Shown: piece by piece, positions 15,701 to 21,379 of the stretch
Layout of the letters: the number at the start of each line of letters is the position of its first letter
Position numbering within the stretch: position 1 is the first letter of the stretch
Assembly (NCBI GenBank): GCA_023411035.1
Contig: JAEYPE010000175.1
Coordinates: 1-21,379, forward strand
Direction: 5' to 3'
Source of the DNA: Pseudomonadota bacterium
GTDB taxonomy: Bacteria > Pseudomonadota > Alphaproteobacteria > Azospirillales > Azospirillaceae
DNA: 21,379 nucleotides
Notes under the pieces: generated by a model
What the model saw: the letters and a program-made list of their open reading frames with translations, nothing else
The model's database searches: none
Told to the model about the DNA's origin: nothing
Translations under genes and position numbers: made by a program

Positions 15701-16296
15701 CGGACAATGTCGGCACCATCACCAGCATCAGCACGGCGAAGGTCGGCAGCGGCACGGCGGTGACCTCGGCCAACCAGTCGGTGGGGGCGGACGCCAACAT
15801 CACCTTCACGGTGGACTATGGCTTCGGCCCGCAGCAGATCACGCTGAACGTCGGCCAGATCGGCAAGTCGGGCGGCGTGACCCAGTACGCGGGCAGCGAG
15901 ATCAACGTCACCCAGCTCGTGCAGGACGGCGCATCCCGCGGCCAGTTCAAGGAGGTGGTCTACGGCGACAACGGCGACGTGATCGTGAATTACGACAACG
16001 GCCGCAGCCGCATCATCGGCCGCATCCCGGTGGTCACCTTCAACAACCCCAACGCGCTCCAGCGCGAGGCGGGCGGCGTCTACATCGAGACGGAGGACGG
16101 CGGGCGTCCGAACTTCAACGATCCGGACACCAACGGCGCCGGTGCGGTGATCGCCAACAGCGTGGAATCGTCCAACGTGGACATCGCGGACGAGTTCACC
16201 AAGCTGATCGTGACGCAGCGCACCTACTCCGCCAACACCAAGATCGTCACGACCTCCGACGAGATGCTTCAGGAAGTTCTCGGCCTGAAGCGCTAA
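12796..16296 (+). CDS. flgE: Giant flagellar hook protein FlgE
   Basis: FlgE polymerises into the extracellular hook that joins rod and filament. At 1166 residues this copy is two to three times the usual length (about 400). The N-terminus is canonical: SIFGSMTTAVLGLSAQSKAL, then ISDNIANASTVGYKR (about 25-39). The C-terminus has SNVDIADEFTKLIVTQRTYS and ends EMLQEVLGLKR. Residues of about 300-955 are taken up by six degenerate repeats of 84-150 residues, each with a GDTYSVTVDG-like strand (at 303, 424, 574, 658, 769 and 880), a short helix ending in IN, and a VTAT-x-GG-x-L strand. The ATG at 12796 has GGAGA ten bases upstream; the in-frame GTG at 12778 has no support. It is transcribed from the sigma-54 promoter at 12731 and followed by flgK after 92 bases. 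Confidence 0.92.
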   Translation: MSIFGSMTTAVLGLSAQSKALGHISDNIANASTVGYKRVNTAFETLVLQSNERLHAPGGVTAAPVFMNNIQGNLTQVQSATNAAIQGQGFFSVSKLSRGLTGPGQQGETVQTQTGTLNADNVYYTRVGDFELDKNRYLVNSAGFALNGWIVDDATGQLSKDVVQPLQVNTMTDKPQATNSITLGANLPATPTPGEPIPSSSIQVYDTQGNARTVQFNWRQDGANNWRLGIDAPGSSMQPVSGNFPGGAADMKTGGAVAGVTPVAQVSNVLVSGTTSIPKSSVTISGRTNYYPDGTSQDNLRVGDTYSLTVNGAVVASVKLGSPPLAADEKDIAGYTAFTDIANDLASQINAMTPAPYNAEIDTSDPRKILVRTIDGSPVQVSGTFTNSSPQLSTISGPSTNTAGTDGGNQQSTFTFSNATVDVGDEFRITVAGEEFRVRVTTSNDTGITTTGVSNISIANVIAGGGVDAIVDRMSQLINTKVPAIGVDAFIGTAAGGAAAGSSANQLVLDGTTAVPSFTASYGITNADSRKNDLKSTSPATYSAATPSPLQAPGPGVMESTLLTFPSAATLHVPDQYSVTVLDQTFTTTIKYNNINNLKDMEGVLNDLRDQINNAGLPVTATVTATGGLQLDGTVANTPLNISGNKLAIEGTDNVRIGDTYTISVDNVPYTVSVTADNVLTMGDYGGIADALAAKINSARPQAPVIATVVNSELKLTARTPGTPFKVNQEYTSGASSNNQVNGPTKSEPTETRGQRQEFSFPQTQIDIGDTYSVTIDGTPISLKVDKSNYGSLEDITGVLQQLANQINSANLNVTATATGGRLTVTHNTASTGRFEAKASIDNATGSSGTLNIGAGGTANVEGVRQKQSVTLTGSPGDKDAEYTVTVNGSPITYRTTGAETSMETIAANLANLINKNTSLPVTASAEGAVLNLVAKTQTGAASDQFTLETYATGGTTPAHIQMTFGTDPDNVGTITSISTAKVGSGTAVTSANQSVGADANITFTVDYGFGPQQITLNVGQIGKSGGVTQYAGSEINVTQLVQDGASRGQFKEVVYGDNGDVIVNYDNGRSRIIGRIPVVTFNNPNALQREAGGVYIETEDGGRPNFNDPDTNGAGAVIANSVESSNVDIADEFTKLIVTQRTYSANTKIVTTSDEMLQEVLGLKR
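13690..15660 (+). repeat. Six degenerate protein-level repeats inside flgE
   Basis: The repeats start near nucleotides 13690, 14050, 14472, 14730, 15061 and 15389. Shared signatures are a GD-x-Y/F-x-V/I-T-V start, a helix such as DIANDLASQIN, GIADALAAKIN, GVLQQLANQIN or TIAANLANLIN, and a VTATATGGRLTV-like strand pair. DNA identity between copies is low, so the expansion is old. The same module occurs twice in flgL. Confidence 0.8.
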
Positions 16297-16311
16297 GCGC
16301 GGTCCCGATCC

Positions 16312-16346
16312 GGCGGGCGGCCGCGTGATCCGCGGCCCGCCCGGCC
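16312..16346 (+). other. GC-rich intercistronic hairpin between flgE and flgK
   Basis: GGCGGGCGG-CCGCG (16312-16325) pairs with CGCGGCCCGCCCGGCC (16331-16346) around the loop TGATC, with two single-base bulges. No T run follows. It could slow polymerase or protect the 3' end of flgE mRNA, lowering flgK-flgL output relative to the abundant hook protein. Confidence 0.45.
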
Positions 16347-16388
16347 AACCGCCGACCGCCTTCCACGCAGACGAAAGGTCCAACGGCC

Positions 16389-17795
16389 ATGTCCCTCTTC
16401 GGCGCCCTCGGCAGCGCGACGGCCAGCCTCCGTGCGGTCCAGGCCCAGGTGAAGCTGGTCTCGGACAACGTCGCCCGCTCCGACGACCCAAACCGCACCC
16501 GGCACACCGTGTCGAACGTGCTGGATTCCAATGGGTTCGTCCTCACCGCCCAGTACCGCCGCGAGGTCGATTCCGCCCTGCTCAGCCAGGTGCAGGACCT
16601 GACCGCGCGCGAGGGCTCGTCGGCCACCAAATCGTCCTACATGCAGAAGCTGGGCGACCTGCTGCGCACGACCAGCGGCAAGCCACAGCTCAACGAATAC
16701 GCCGAAGCCTTCCAGACCGCCTGGAAGACGCTGGAAACCTCTCCGGAGAGCGAGGTCGCGCAGTACCAGCTCGTCCAGGCCGCCGACACCTTCTCGCGCG
16801 AGATCGTCCGCGTCTCCCAGGGCGTGGAGGATATGGACCGCGAAATCCAGAGCGACATCGGCAACTCGGTCAACGAGGTGAACCGGCTGCTGAAAGAGAT
16901 CGACGGCATCAACAACAACATCGTTTCGCTGCAGGGCTACGGCTCCGCCGGCAACGAGGTGGCCGACAAGCGCGATGGACTGATCCGGGAACTGAGCAAC
17001 TACATCGGCGTGCGCACGGTCGCCCGCCCGGACGGCCGCGTGGCGGTCTTCACCCCCACGGGCCTTGCCCTTGTGGACAGCCAGGCGGCAAATCTTTCCT
17101 ATGACGGCGGCAATATCAACCTGGTGACCGGCAATCAAGTCACCAACGTCAACCAGCACCTGAAGGAAGGCAAGGTTGCCGCGCTGATGGGCCTGCGCGC
17201 CGACGGCTCCGCCGCCACCCCGCCGCAGGCGGCCAGCGCCGACCCCACCACCGAGGTGATCCGCAAGCTGCGCTCGCAGCTCGACGCCTATGCGCAGATG
17301 TTCACCGGCTCGACCAAGCCGGGCGAGCCCACCAGCTTCCGCGACGCCTACGATCAGGCCAAGACGGCGGCGGGCGAGGAACCGACCCAGTTCTTCATGG
17401 GCAACGACCGCTTCACCATCCGGGTGAACGAGAACCTGCTGGACAACAGCAAGAAGATCAAGGGAGCCGCCATCAAGGACGTGGTCACCGCGCTCAGCGC
17501 CACGGGCCGCACCTTCCAGGCCGACGGGCTGAAGCTGGAGGGCGCGTCCTTCAGCAGCATCACCAGCAACATCACCGGCGGCTGGATGTCCGCGGCCAAG
17601 ACCGCGCTCGACAAGACCGCGCTCGACAAGGACGCCCGCCAAATCCTGGAGGAGCGCTACAGCGCGACGACCGGCGTCAACATCGACGAGGAAATCGCGA
17701 ATCTGCAACAGCTCCAGACCTCCTACGCCGCGTCGGCACGGGTCATGCAAGTGGCCAATACGATGTTTGACGCGCTGGAGGCGATCGTCCGATGA
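16389..17795 (+). CDS. flgK: Flagellar hook-filament junction protein FlgK (HAP1)
   Basis: FlgK is the first junction protein between hook and filament. The 468-residue protein shows the axial-protein ends: MSLFGALGSATASLRAVQAQ at the start, and EEIANLQQLQTSYAASARVM with VANTMFDALEAIVR at the end. In the middle, NSVNEVNRLLKEIDGINNNI (about 159-178) and VADKRDGLIRELSNYI (about 193-208) are typical. The normally conserved N-terminal NNIANxxTxGY motif is unusual here, reading SDNVARSDDPNRTR (about 25-38). There is a duplicated pentapeptide, TALDK-TALDK, near 405-414. It lacks the repeat module seen in FlgE and FlgL. A modest AAAGG lies 11 bases before the ATG. Its stop overlaps the flgL ATG (ATGA), which suggests coupled translation. 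Confidence 0.87.
   Translation: MSLFGALGSATASLRAVQAQVKLVSDNVARSDDPNRTRHTVSNVLDSNGFVLTAQYRREVDSALLSQVQDLTAREGSSATKSSYMQKLGDLLRTTSGKPQLNEYAEAFQTAWKTLETSPESEVAQYQLVQAADTFSREIVRVSQGVEDMDREIQSDIGNSVNEVNRLLKEIDGINNNIVSLQGYGSAGNEVADKRDGLIRELSNYIGVRTVARPDGRVAVFTPTGLALVDSQAANLSYDGGNINLVTGNQVTNVNQHLKEGKVAALMGLRADGSAATPPQAASADPTTEVIRKLRSQLDAYAQMFTGSTKPGEPTSFRDAYDQAKTAAGEEPTQFFMGNDRFTIRVNENLLDNSKKIKGAAIKDVVTALSATGRTFQADGLKLEGASFSSITSNITGGWMSAAKTALDKTALDKDARQILEERYSATTGVNIDEEIANLQQLQTSYAASARVMQVANTMFDALEAIVR
17601..17630 (+). repeat. Perfect 15-base tandem duplication in flgK
   Basis: ACCGCGCTCGACAAG occurs twice head to tail (17601-17615 and 17616-17630), in frame, duplicating the residues TALDK. A perfect DNA match implies a recent duplication, or slippage-prone DNA that may vary between strains. 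Confidence 0.9.
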
Positions 17796-19858
17796 GCTCC
17801 GTCACTCAAGTCAGCAGCTACGCCAAGTATCTGGGCTTGGTCCGCAACCTGACCAACGGCCAGAACAGGGTGGACACGCTCTCGCAGCAGTTGACCACCG
17901 GCAAGAAATCCACCGACCTGAACGCCTACGGGCCCGAGACGCAGAAGCTGCTGGCCCTGCGCGCGGAGCTGACGCAGCGCGAGGCCTACGTCCAGAACAT
18001 CGACACCGCCTCGCCGCGCGTGAAGGCGACCGACACGGTGCTGAACAGCCTGGAGAAGCTGGCCTCGGACTGGCAGAGCAGCAACCTGATGCCGTTCCAG
18101 CCTGGCCCGCCCAGCGTCACCTCCGCCTTCAACGCCAACCCGGAGGCGTTGAAGCTGTCGGTCAACACCGACCTGTCCATCTTCAACCAGAACGCCCGCT
18201 ACACCGTGACCTCCATCCCGTCGAAGGACGGCGTCAACGGGTCCTTCGATGTGACGGTGACGGACGGGCTGGGCGGCAAGACCACCCGCACCATCAATCT
18301 GAAGACCGTGCCGCCCAGCGACGGCGGCGGCTACAACTTCAAGATTTCCGGCGGTCCCGGCGACGGTGCGGTTCTGAACCTGAACTTCGACCAGCTCACC
18401 GCGGCGTCCAGCAGCAGCTTCACGGTGAACTGGCCGCAGGCCAACGACATGCGCGACCGTGTCGAAGGCGCGCTGCGCGACATCCAGCAGCTTCTGAACG
18501 AGCAGTTCGGCGACCGCTATCTGTTCGCCGGGTCCCGCTACGGCACGGAGCCGGTGGGCGATCTGCTGGCCCAGCCGCAGTCCACCCGCGTGACGCTGAA
18601 CGGGTCGATGGTCAACACCGACGATTATTTCGAGGTGTCGATCGACGGCAAGCCCTTCGGCTATCAGGTCCAGCCGGGCGATCCGAAGACCGTCACCTTC
18701 GTCGCCAACACGCTGAACAGCCTGATCCAGTCGGCCAACCCGAAGCTGCCGATCACCGCCGCGGCATCGAACGGCGTCATCTCGCTGATCGGCGAGGAGC
18801 CGGGGCGGAGCTTCGACGTGAAGGCGCGCGTCGAGAATTCGATGAACATCGACAACTCGGTCACGTCGCCCACCACCACCCAGGCGGCCACCCTGCCGCC
18901 GCCCGATGGCACCGGGCTGAAGCAGATCGACAGTTTCTCGCTGACCGGCAAAGGCGTGGACATCGGCGACACCTTCGAAATCAACATCACCGTCGGCGAC
19001 CCTGACGACCCGTACAATCGGAAATATTACCAGGACCATCCGGACGAGCCGGAGGACCTGCCGGTCTATCAGCAATACACGGTCCGCTACACGGTCACGG
19101 AGAAGGACTACAACAACGGCGTCACCGACGTGTCGAAGGTGGCCGACATGCTGCGCGCCGAATTCAACAAGACCAGCCCCGTGCCGCCTGTGACCATCGA
19201 CGGCGCCGGCAACGGGTCCACCATCCAGTTGACCAGCAACACCACGATGGACCCGAACCATCCGTCGCGCGTGCAGCAATTCACCACGTCGGTGCGGGCG
19301 GTGAACGGCCAGATCGAGAACACCATCTCCGTGGCAAATCTGCCGTCGCAGGCGGACGCCCTGACCGACCTGCCCTATGTGGACCCGCCGGAGTTGCCCT
19401 ACTACGATTCCGAGTACATGTCGAACCGGAAGAACAGCAAGGCGTGGGACAAGGCGGCGGTCACCATCGACGACGGCCAGACGCTGACCTACGGGGTCAC
19501 CAGCGACGACCGCGCCTTCCAGAAGCTGATCGCCGCCTTCCGCATGGCCCACGTCGCCGCATCCAATCCCGGCAAGTATGAGGAATACATCACCAAGTCG
19601 CGGGAGTTGATGGCCCAGGCCAAGGACGAGGTGCGGTCGGTCCATTCCAAGGTGGCCTCCGACCTCGCCACGCTGGAAGAGAAGAAAACCGCCCACACCA
19701 GCGCATCGGCCACGGTGGTGGAGCGCATCGCGGGCATCGAGGGTATCGACGAGACCGAGGTGGCGGCCCGCCTGCGCACCTCCATGAACGCCCTGGAGGC
19801 CGCCTATACGGTCGCCGGCCAGCGCCAGAAGCTGTCACTGCTGAACTACATCGCCTGA
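17792..19858 (+). CDS. flgL: Enlarged flagellar hook-filament junction protein FlgL (HAP3)
   Basis: FlgL is the second junction protein, contacting the first filament subunits. The flagellin-like N-terminus SSVTQVSSYAKYLGLVRNLT is followed by VDTLSQQLTTGKKSTDLNAY near 27-46. RDIQQLLNEQFGDRYLFAGS (about 230-249) is the family hallmark, and the C-terminal helix TSMNALEAAYTVAGQRQKLS is typical. At 688 residues it is about twice the usual length. The extra part includes two copies of the module found in FlgE: one with YFEVSIDG near 279-286 and one with GDTFEINI near 392-399, the second carrying an acidic, tyrosine-rich insertion. Its ATG overlaps the flgK stop by four bases. A chain of hairpins ending in a strong terminator follows. 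The assignment to FlgL rather than a minor flagellin rests on gene order and the LFAGS motif. Confidence 0.88.
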   Translation: MSSVTQVSSYAKYLGLVRNLTNGQNRVDTLSQQLTTGKKSTDLNAYGPETQKLLALRAELTQREAYVQNIDTASPRVKATDTVLNSLEKLASDWQSSNLMPFQPGPPSVTSAFNANPEALKLSVNTDLSIFNQNARYTVTSIPSKDGVNGSFDVTVTDGLGGKTTRTINLKTVPPSDGGGYNFKISGGPGDGAVLNLNFDQLTAASSSSFTVNWPQANDMRDRVEGALRDIQQLLNEQFGDRYLFAGSRYGTEPVGDLLAQPQSTRVTLNGSMVNTDDYFEVSIDGKPFGYQVQPGDPKTVTFVANTLNSLIQSANPKLPITAAASNGVISLIGEEPGRSFDVKARVENSMNIDNSVTSPTTTQAATLPPPDGTGLKQIDSFSLTGKGVDIGDTFEINITVGDPDDPYNRKYYQDHPDEPEDLPVYQQYTVRYTVTEKDYNNGVTDVSKVADMLRAEFNKTSPVPPVTIDGAGNGSTIQLTSNTTMDPNHPSRVQQFTTSVRAVNGQIENTISVANLPSQADALTDLPYVDPPELPYYDSEYMSNRKNSKAWDKAAVTIDDGQTLTYGVTSDDRAFQKLIAAFRMAHVAASNPGKYEEYITKSRELMAQAKDEVRSVHSKVASDLATLEEKKTAHTSASATVVERIAGIEGIDETEVAARLRTSMNALEAAYTVAGQRQKLSLLNYIA
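18580..19312 (+). repeat. Two copies of the FlgE-type repeat module in flgL
   Basis: Copy 1 (about 18580-18845) has VSIDGKPFGYQV, the helix FVANTLNSLIQSAN and PITAAASNGVISL. Copy 2 (about 18931-19312) has VDIGDTFEINITV, YTVRYTVTEKDY, the helix KVADMLRAEFNKT and VTIDGAGNGSTIQLTS. The order of elements matches the flgE repeats. Confidence 0.7.
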
Positions 19859-19860
19859 TA

Positions 19861-20013
19861 CGGTCGGGAAATGATCACTGCCATCATTTTCCAACCGTGA
19901 AGCCCGGCAGATCAACGCTTTCGCGTTGACCGATAGGGTCATACCGATGGCACCTTCAGGTGCGGTCGGTATGAGGCCGGAGCGCTCCCGGCCCAGCCGG
20001 ACAAAGGACCGGC
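19861..20013. repeat. Array of five consecutive hairpins after flgL
   Basis: Five hairpins follow each other closely. They are 19861-19897 (15-position stem with one mismatch and one wobble, loop CACTGCC); 19912-19929 (TCAACGC-TTTC-GCGTTGA); 19940-19973 (CATACCGA-TG-GCACCT-TC-AGGTGC-GG-TCGGTATG); 19975-19993 (GGCCGG/CCGGCC); and 19996-20013 (GCCGG/CCGGC). They lie between the converging flgL and flaF genes, ahead of the terminator. This could be a structured 3' region, a dispersed palindromic repeat, or a stable small RNA. No protein gene is supported between 19859 and 20116. Confidence 0.7.
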
Positions 20014-20034
20014 CCGTGGACCACCCCGCCAAAA

Positions 20035-20069
20035 CGAAGCCGGCGCCCCGAAGGGCGCCGGCTTTTCGT
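20035..20069. terminator. Strong bidirectional Rho-independent terminator
   Basis: GCCGGCGCCC (20039-20048) pairs perfectly with GGGCGCCGGC (20053-20062) over the loop CGAA, followed by TTTTCGTTT. On the other strand the flanking AAAACGAA supplies the matching T-rich tail. It sits between the converging flgL and flaF genes and should end both transcripts. Confidence 0.9.
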
Positions 20070-20116
20070 TTCGCGGCTCTTTTGATTCGACCAGTTTGAT
20101 TCGACCAAGCGGAGCG

Positions 20117-20605
20117 TCAGATCGAAATACGGAGCGGCTGGCGCGGCGGCTGGCCGTCCGTCGCCGGAACTGGCGGGGCCATCGCGGGACGCGCCGCGGC
20201 CTGCGGGGCGGCGGCCGGCGCCTGGACAGACTGGCCCTGGGCGGGAGCGTCGGGGCGGGCGGTCAGGCCGCTGGCCACCGAACGGTTGATGCTGATGAGC
20301 ATTTCCAGCTTCGACACGTCCAGGTCGATCAGCCGGGCGACCGTCTCACGGTCCACCAGCAGCGACAGGGCGGCGATGTTGGTCCGCACCTCCGGCGGAT
20401 GGCCGCAATCCTCTTCGGTCATGGCGGCCTGGAAGATCGTCCACAGGCGCTGGTTCAATTGCAGGGCGGCGCGGAGAGCGTCCTCGTTCACGGGACTGCG
20501 CCCGGCGTCGATCAGGCGGCGTGACGCCTCCGCCAAAGCCCAAGCCTCCACGTCACGGGGATTATCCGAGGTCGGCTTGTTCGCGTATGTCGGTGTCGGC
20601 TTCAT
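20117..20605 (-). CDS. flaF: Flagellar biosynthesis regulator FlaF
   Basis: FlaF is an alphaproteobacterial cytoplasmic protein that, with FlbT, controls flagellin synthesis and secretion. The 162-residue product has the family core: YANKPTSDNPRDVEAWALAE near 7-26, ALQLNQRLWTIFQAAM near 46-61, EVRTNIAALSLLVDRETVAR near 71-90, and LEMLISINRSVASGL near 99-113. The last 48 or so residues form a low-complexity tail rich in Pro, Ala and Gln, which is beyond the usual FlaF length. The ATG at 20605 has GAGGG six bases upstream. The open frame continues 11 codons further but with no ribosome site. It converges on flgL, and flbT or flagellin is not in the window. Confidence 0.85.
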   Translation of the reverse strand: MKPTPTYANKPTSDNPRDVEAWALAEASRRLIDAGRSPVNEDALRAALQLNQRLWTIFQAAMTEEDCGHPPEVRTNIAALSLLVDRETVARLIDLDVSKLEMLISINRSVASGLTARPDAPAQGQSVQAPAAAPQAAARPAMAPPVPATDGQPPRQPLRISI

Positions 20606-20666
20606 TCCAAACCCTCGGGACAGGCCGCCGGACAGCACTTTTCTGAATCACGTCCGGACCATACTG

Positions 20667-20695
20667 ATTGTCAGCGATCCTTCAATCCTTGTCAA
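20667..20695 (-). promoter_or_regulatory. Sigma-70-like promoter of flaF
   Basis: Reading leftward, TTGACA (20695-20690) and GACAAT (20672-20667) are separated by 17 bases, placing the start site near 20660 and giving a leader of about 55 bases. The -35 is a perfect match and the -10 has four of six. The boxes begin just after the stop of the upstream glycosyltransferase gene, so flaF probably has its own transcription start. Confidence 0.5.
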
Positions 20696-20697
20696 CT

Positions 20698-21379
20698 TTA
20701 CGGACCTGTTCCGGATGATTTGCAAGGATTTGTCACGACTTCGCGGCCTTCCGGCGCTACAGGCCCCAGCAGTTCCCCCACCGCCTGTTCGACCGCATCC
20801 ACGGGTATGCCGTCCATCAGGCCGGCGGCCTGCGGATCGGCCTTCTGGCGGGCCAGAAGCTCCGAACGCGGGACTCGGCTGATGACGGTGCGCGCCGCCA
20901 CGCCCCACGGGCCGTAGGTTTCCGGAAAGCCCGGCCCGAACAGCCCGACGGTCGGCGTGCCGGCGGCGGCGGCGATGTGCATCAGCCCGGAATCGTTGCC
21001 GACATAGAGCGCCGCCCGGCGCACGCAGGCCGCCGCGGCCATGGGGTCGGTGCGCCCGGTCAGGTCGATGCCCCGGCTGCCCAGCGCGTCCAGCACGGGC
21101 CGGGCGCGCTCCCGCTCCGGCCCGGCGGCCAGAACGGCCACGCGCAGGCCGGACAGCGGCCCGCCGGGGCCGGTCAGCCGCGTTGCAAGGTCTGCGAAGC
21201 GGTCCGCCGGCCATTCCTTGCCGGTCCAGTTCGCGGTAGGGCCGATCGCCAGGAACGGTTCCGCACCGCCGGGCAGCAGCCGGTCGGCCACGGCCTCGGC
21301 CGCCGCCTCGATCCACACGCGGGGGGATGGCGGCCGGGCCAGGCCCACCACCCCCCCCATCTCCACCACCATGTGGAGT
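20698..21379 (-). CDS. Glycosyltransferase family 9 (heptosyltransferase-like) protein, 5' end outside the window
   Basis: This is the C-terminal 227 or so residues of a GT-B fold transferase. LAIGPTANWTGKEWPADRFA is the start of the nucleotide-sugar domain. It is followed by VAVLAAGPERERARPVLDAL, then IDLTGRTDPMAAAACVRRAA, and the donor-site stretch YVGNDSGLMHIAAAAGTPTV with GLFGPGFPETYGPWG. These are typical of ADP-heptose:LPS heptosyltransferases. An in-frame ATG occurs at 21372, but GT9 proteins have a further N-terminal domain of well over 100 residues, and the frame is open to the edge, so the gene continues past 21379. Its role in LPS core or flagellar glycosylation cannot be decided here. 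It ends 92 bases before flaF, on the same strand. Confidence 0.85.
   Translation of the reverse strand, partial: LHMVVEMGGVVGLARPPSPRVWIEAAAEAVADRLLPGGAEPFLAIGPTANWTGKEWPADRFADLATRLTGPGGPLSGLRVAVLAAGPERERARPVLDALGSRGIDLTGRTDPMAAAACVRRAALYVGNDSGLMHIAAAAGTPTVGLFGPGFPETYGPWGVAARTVISRVPRSELLARQKADPQAAGLMDGIPVDAVEQAVGELLGPVAPEGREVVTNPCKSSGTGP

Noticed and set aside
10693..16491. A minus-strand open frame of 1932 codons running antisense to flgE and the TPR-glycosyltransferase gene.
   Set aside because: Only its last 110 codons (DUF1491) look like protein. The rest is low-complexity His/Asp/Val/Arg/Gly sequence mirroring the flgE codons, as expected when GC-rich third positions suppress antisense stops.
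19835..20032. A 65-codon minus-strand ORF across the hairpin array after flgL.
   Set aside because: The sequence is dominated by inverted repeats, which explain it better than coding. There is no ribosome site and no family resemblance.
19948..20095. A short plus-strand ORF starting at ATG 19948.
   Set aside because: It runs straight through the strong terminator and its start lies inside a hairpin.
1..21379. CRISPR arrays, tRNA or rRNA genes, insertion sequences, integrases and toxin-antitoxin pairs.
   Set aside because: None was seen on reading both strands. There are no regularly spaced direct repeats, no transposase motifs and no tRNA cloverleaf.

Overview
The window is GC-rich, densely packed bacterial DNA. 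It is most consistent with an alphaproteobacterium of the Rhodospirillales, probably Azospirillum or a close relative. The reasons are FlaF and DUF1491 proteins (both largely alphaproteobacterial), a sigma-54 promoter in front of late flagellar genes, TPR-glycosyltransferases next to flagellar genes, and BluB with an otherwise mixed cobalamin gene set. The genus is inference; the class is fairly secure.

Layout. (1) 1-4835 is a cobalamin cluster: cobM (+), then cbiD (-) convergent to it across a large palindromic repeat, then cobA-cobB-bluB (+) with overlapping reading frames. The annotated starts of cbiD and cobA share one CATG. (2) 4845-6231 is a divergent pair, a short-chain dehydrogenase and a TetR regulator resembling E. 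coli BdcA/BdcR, with two near-identical operators in the 73-base intergenic region. (3) 6232-6639 has no protein gene that I can support, but is full of structure: a 12-base tandem repeat, several hairpins, a Rho-independent terminator facing left, and a likely leftward small RNA with a CU-rich single-stranded segment. (4) 6640-10669 is a two-gene unit: an exported protein of the UshA 5'-nucleotidase family whose metal and catalytic residues are almost all replaced, followed 7 bases later by an orphan sensor histidine kinase with a large periplasmic helical domain. I regard this pair as the best candidate for an undescribed system. (5) 10693-12546 holds a DUF1491 gene (-) and a divergent TPR-glycosyltransferase (+). 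(6) 12731-20605 is a flagellar hook and junction locus: a sigma-54 promoter, a giant flgE (1166 aa), flgK, a large flgL (688 aa), an array of hairpins ending in a bidirectional terminator, and a convergent flaF. (7) The right edge cuts through a GT9 (heptosyltransferase-like) gene on the minus strand.

How the genes work together. The cobalamin genes cover corrin-ring methylation (CobA, CobM, CbiD), a,c-amidation (CobB) and synthesis of the lower ligand (BluB). FlgE, FlgK and FlgL form the hook and hook-filament junction. FlaF controls flagellin synthesis, and the TPR-glycosyltransferase may decorate flagellar proteins. FlgE and FlgL share a repeated surface module that FlgK lacks, which suggests the outer faces of the hook and distal junction expanded together. 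All product names come from reading the translated sequence; no database search was run.
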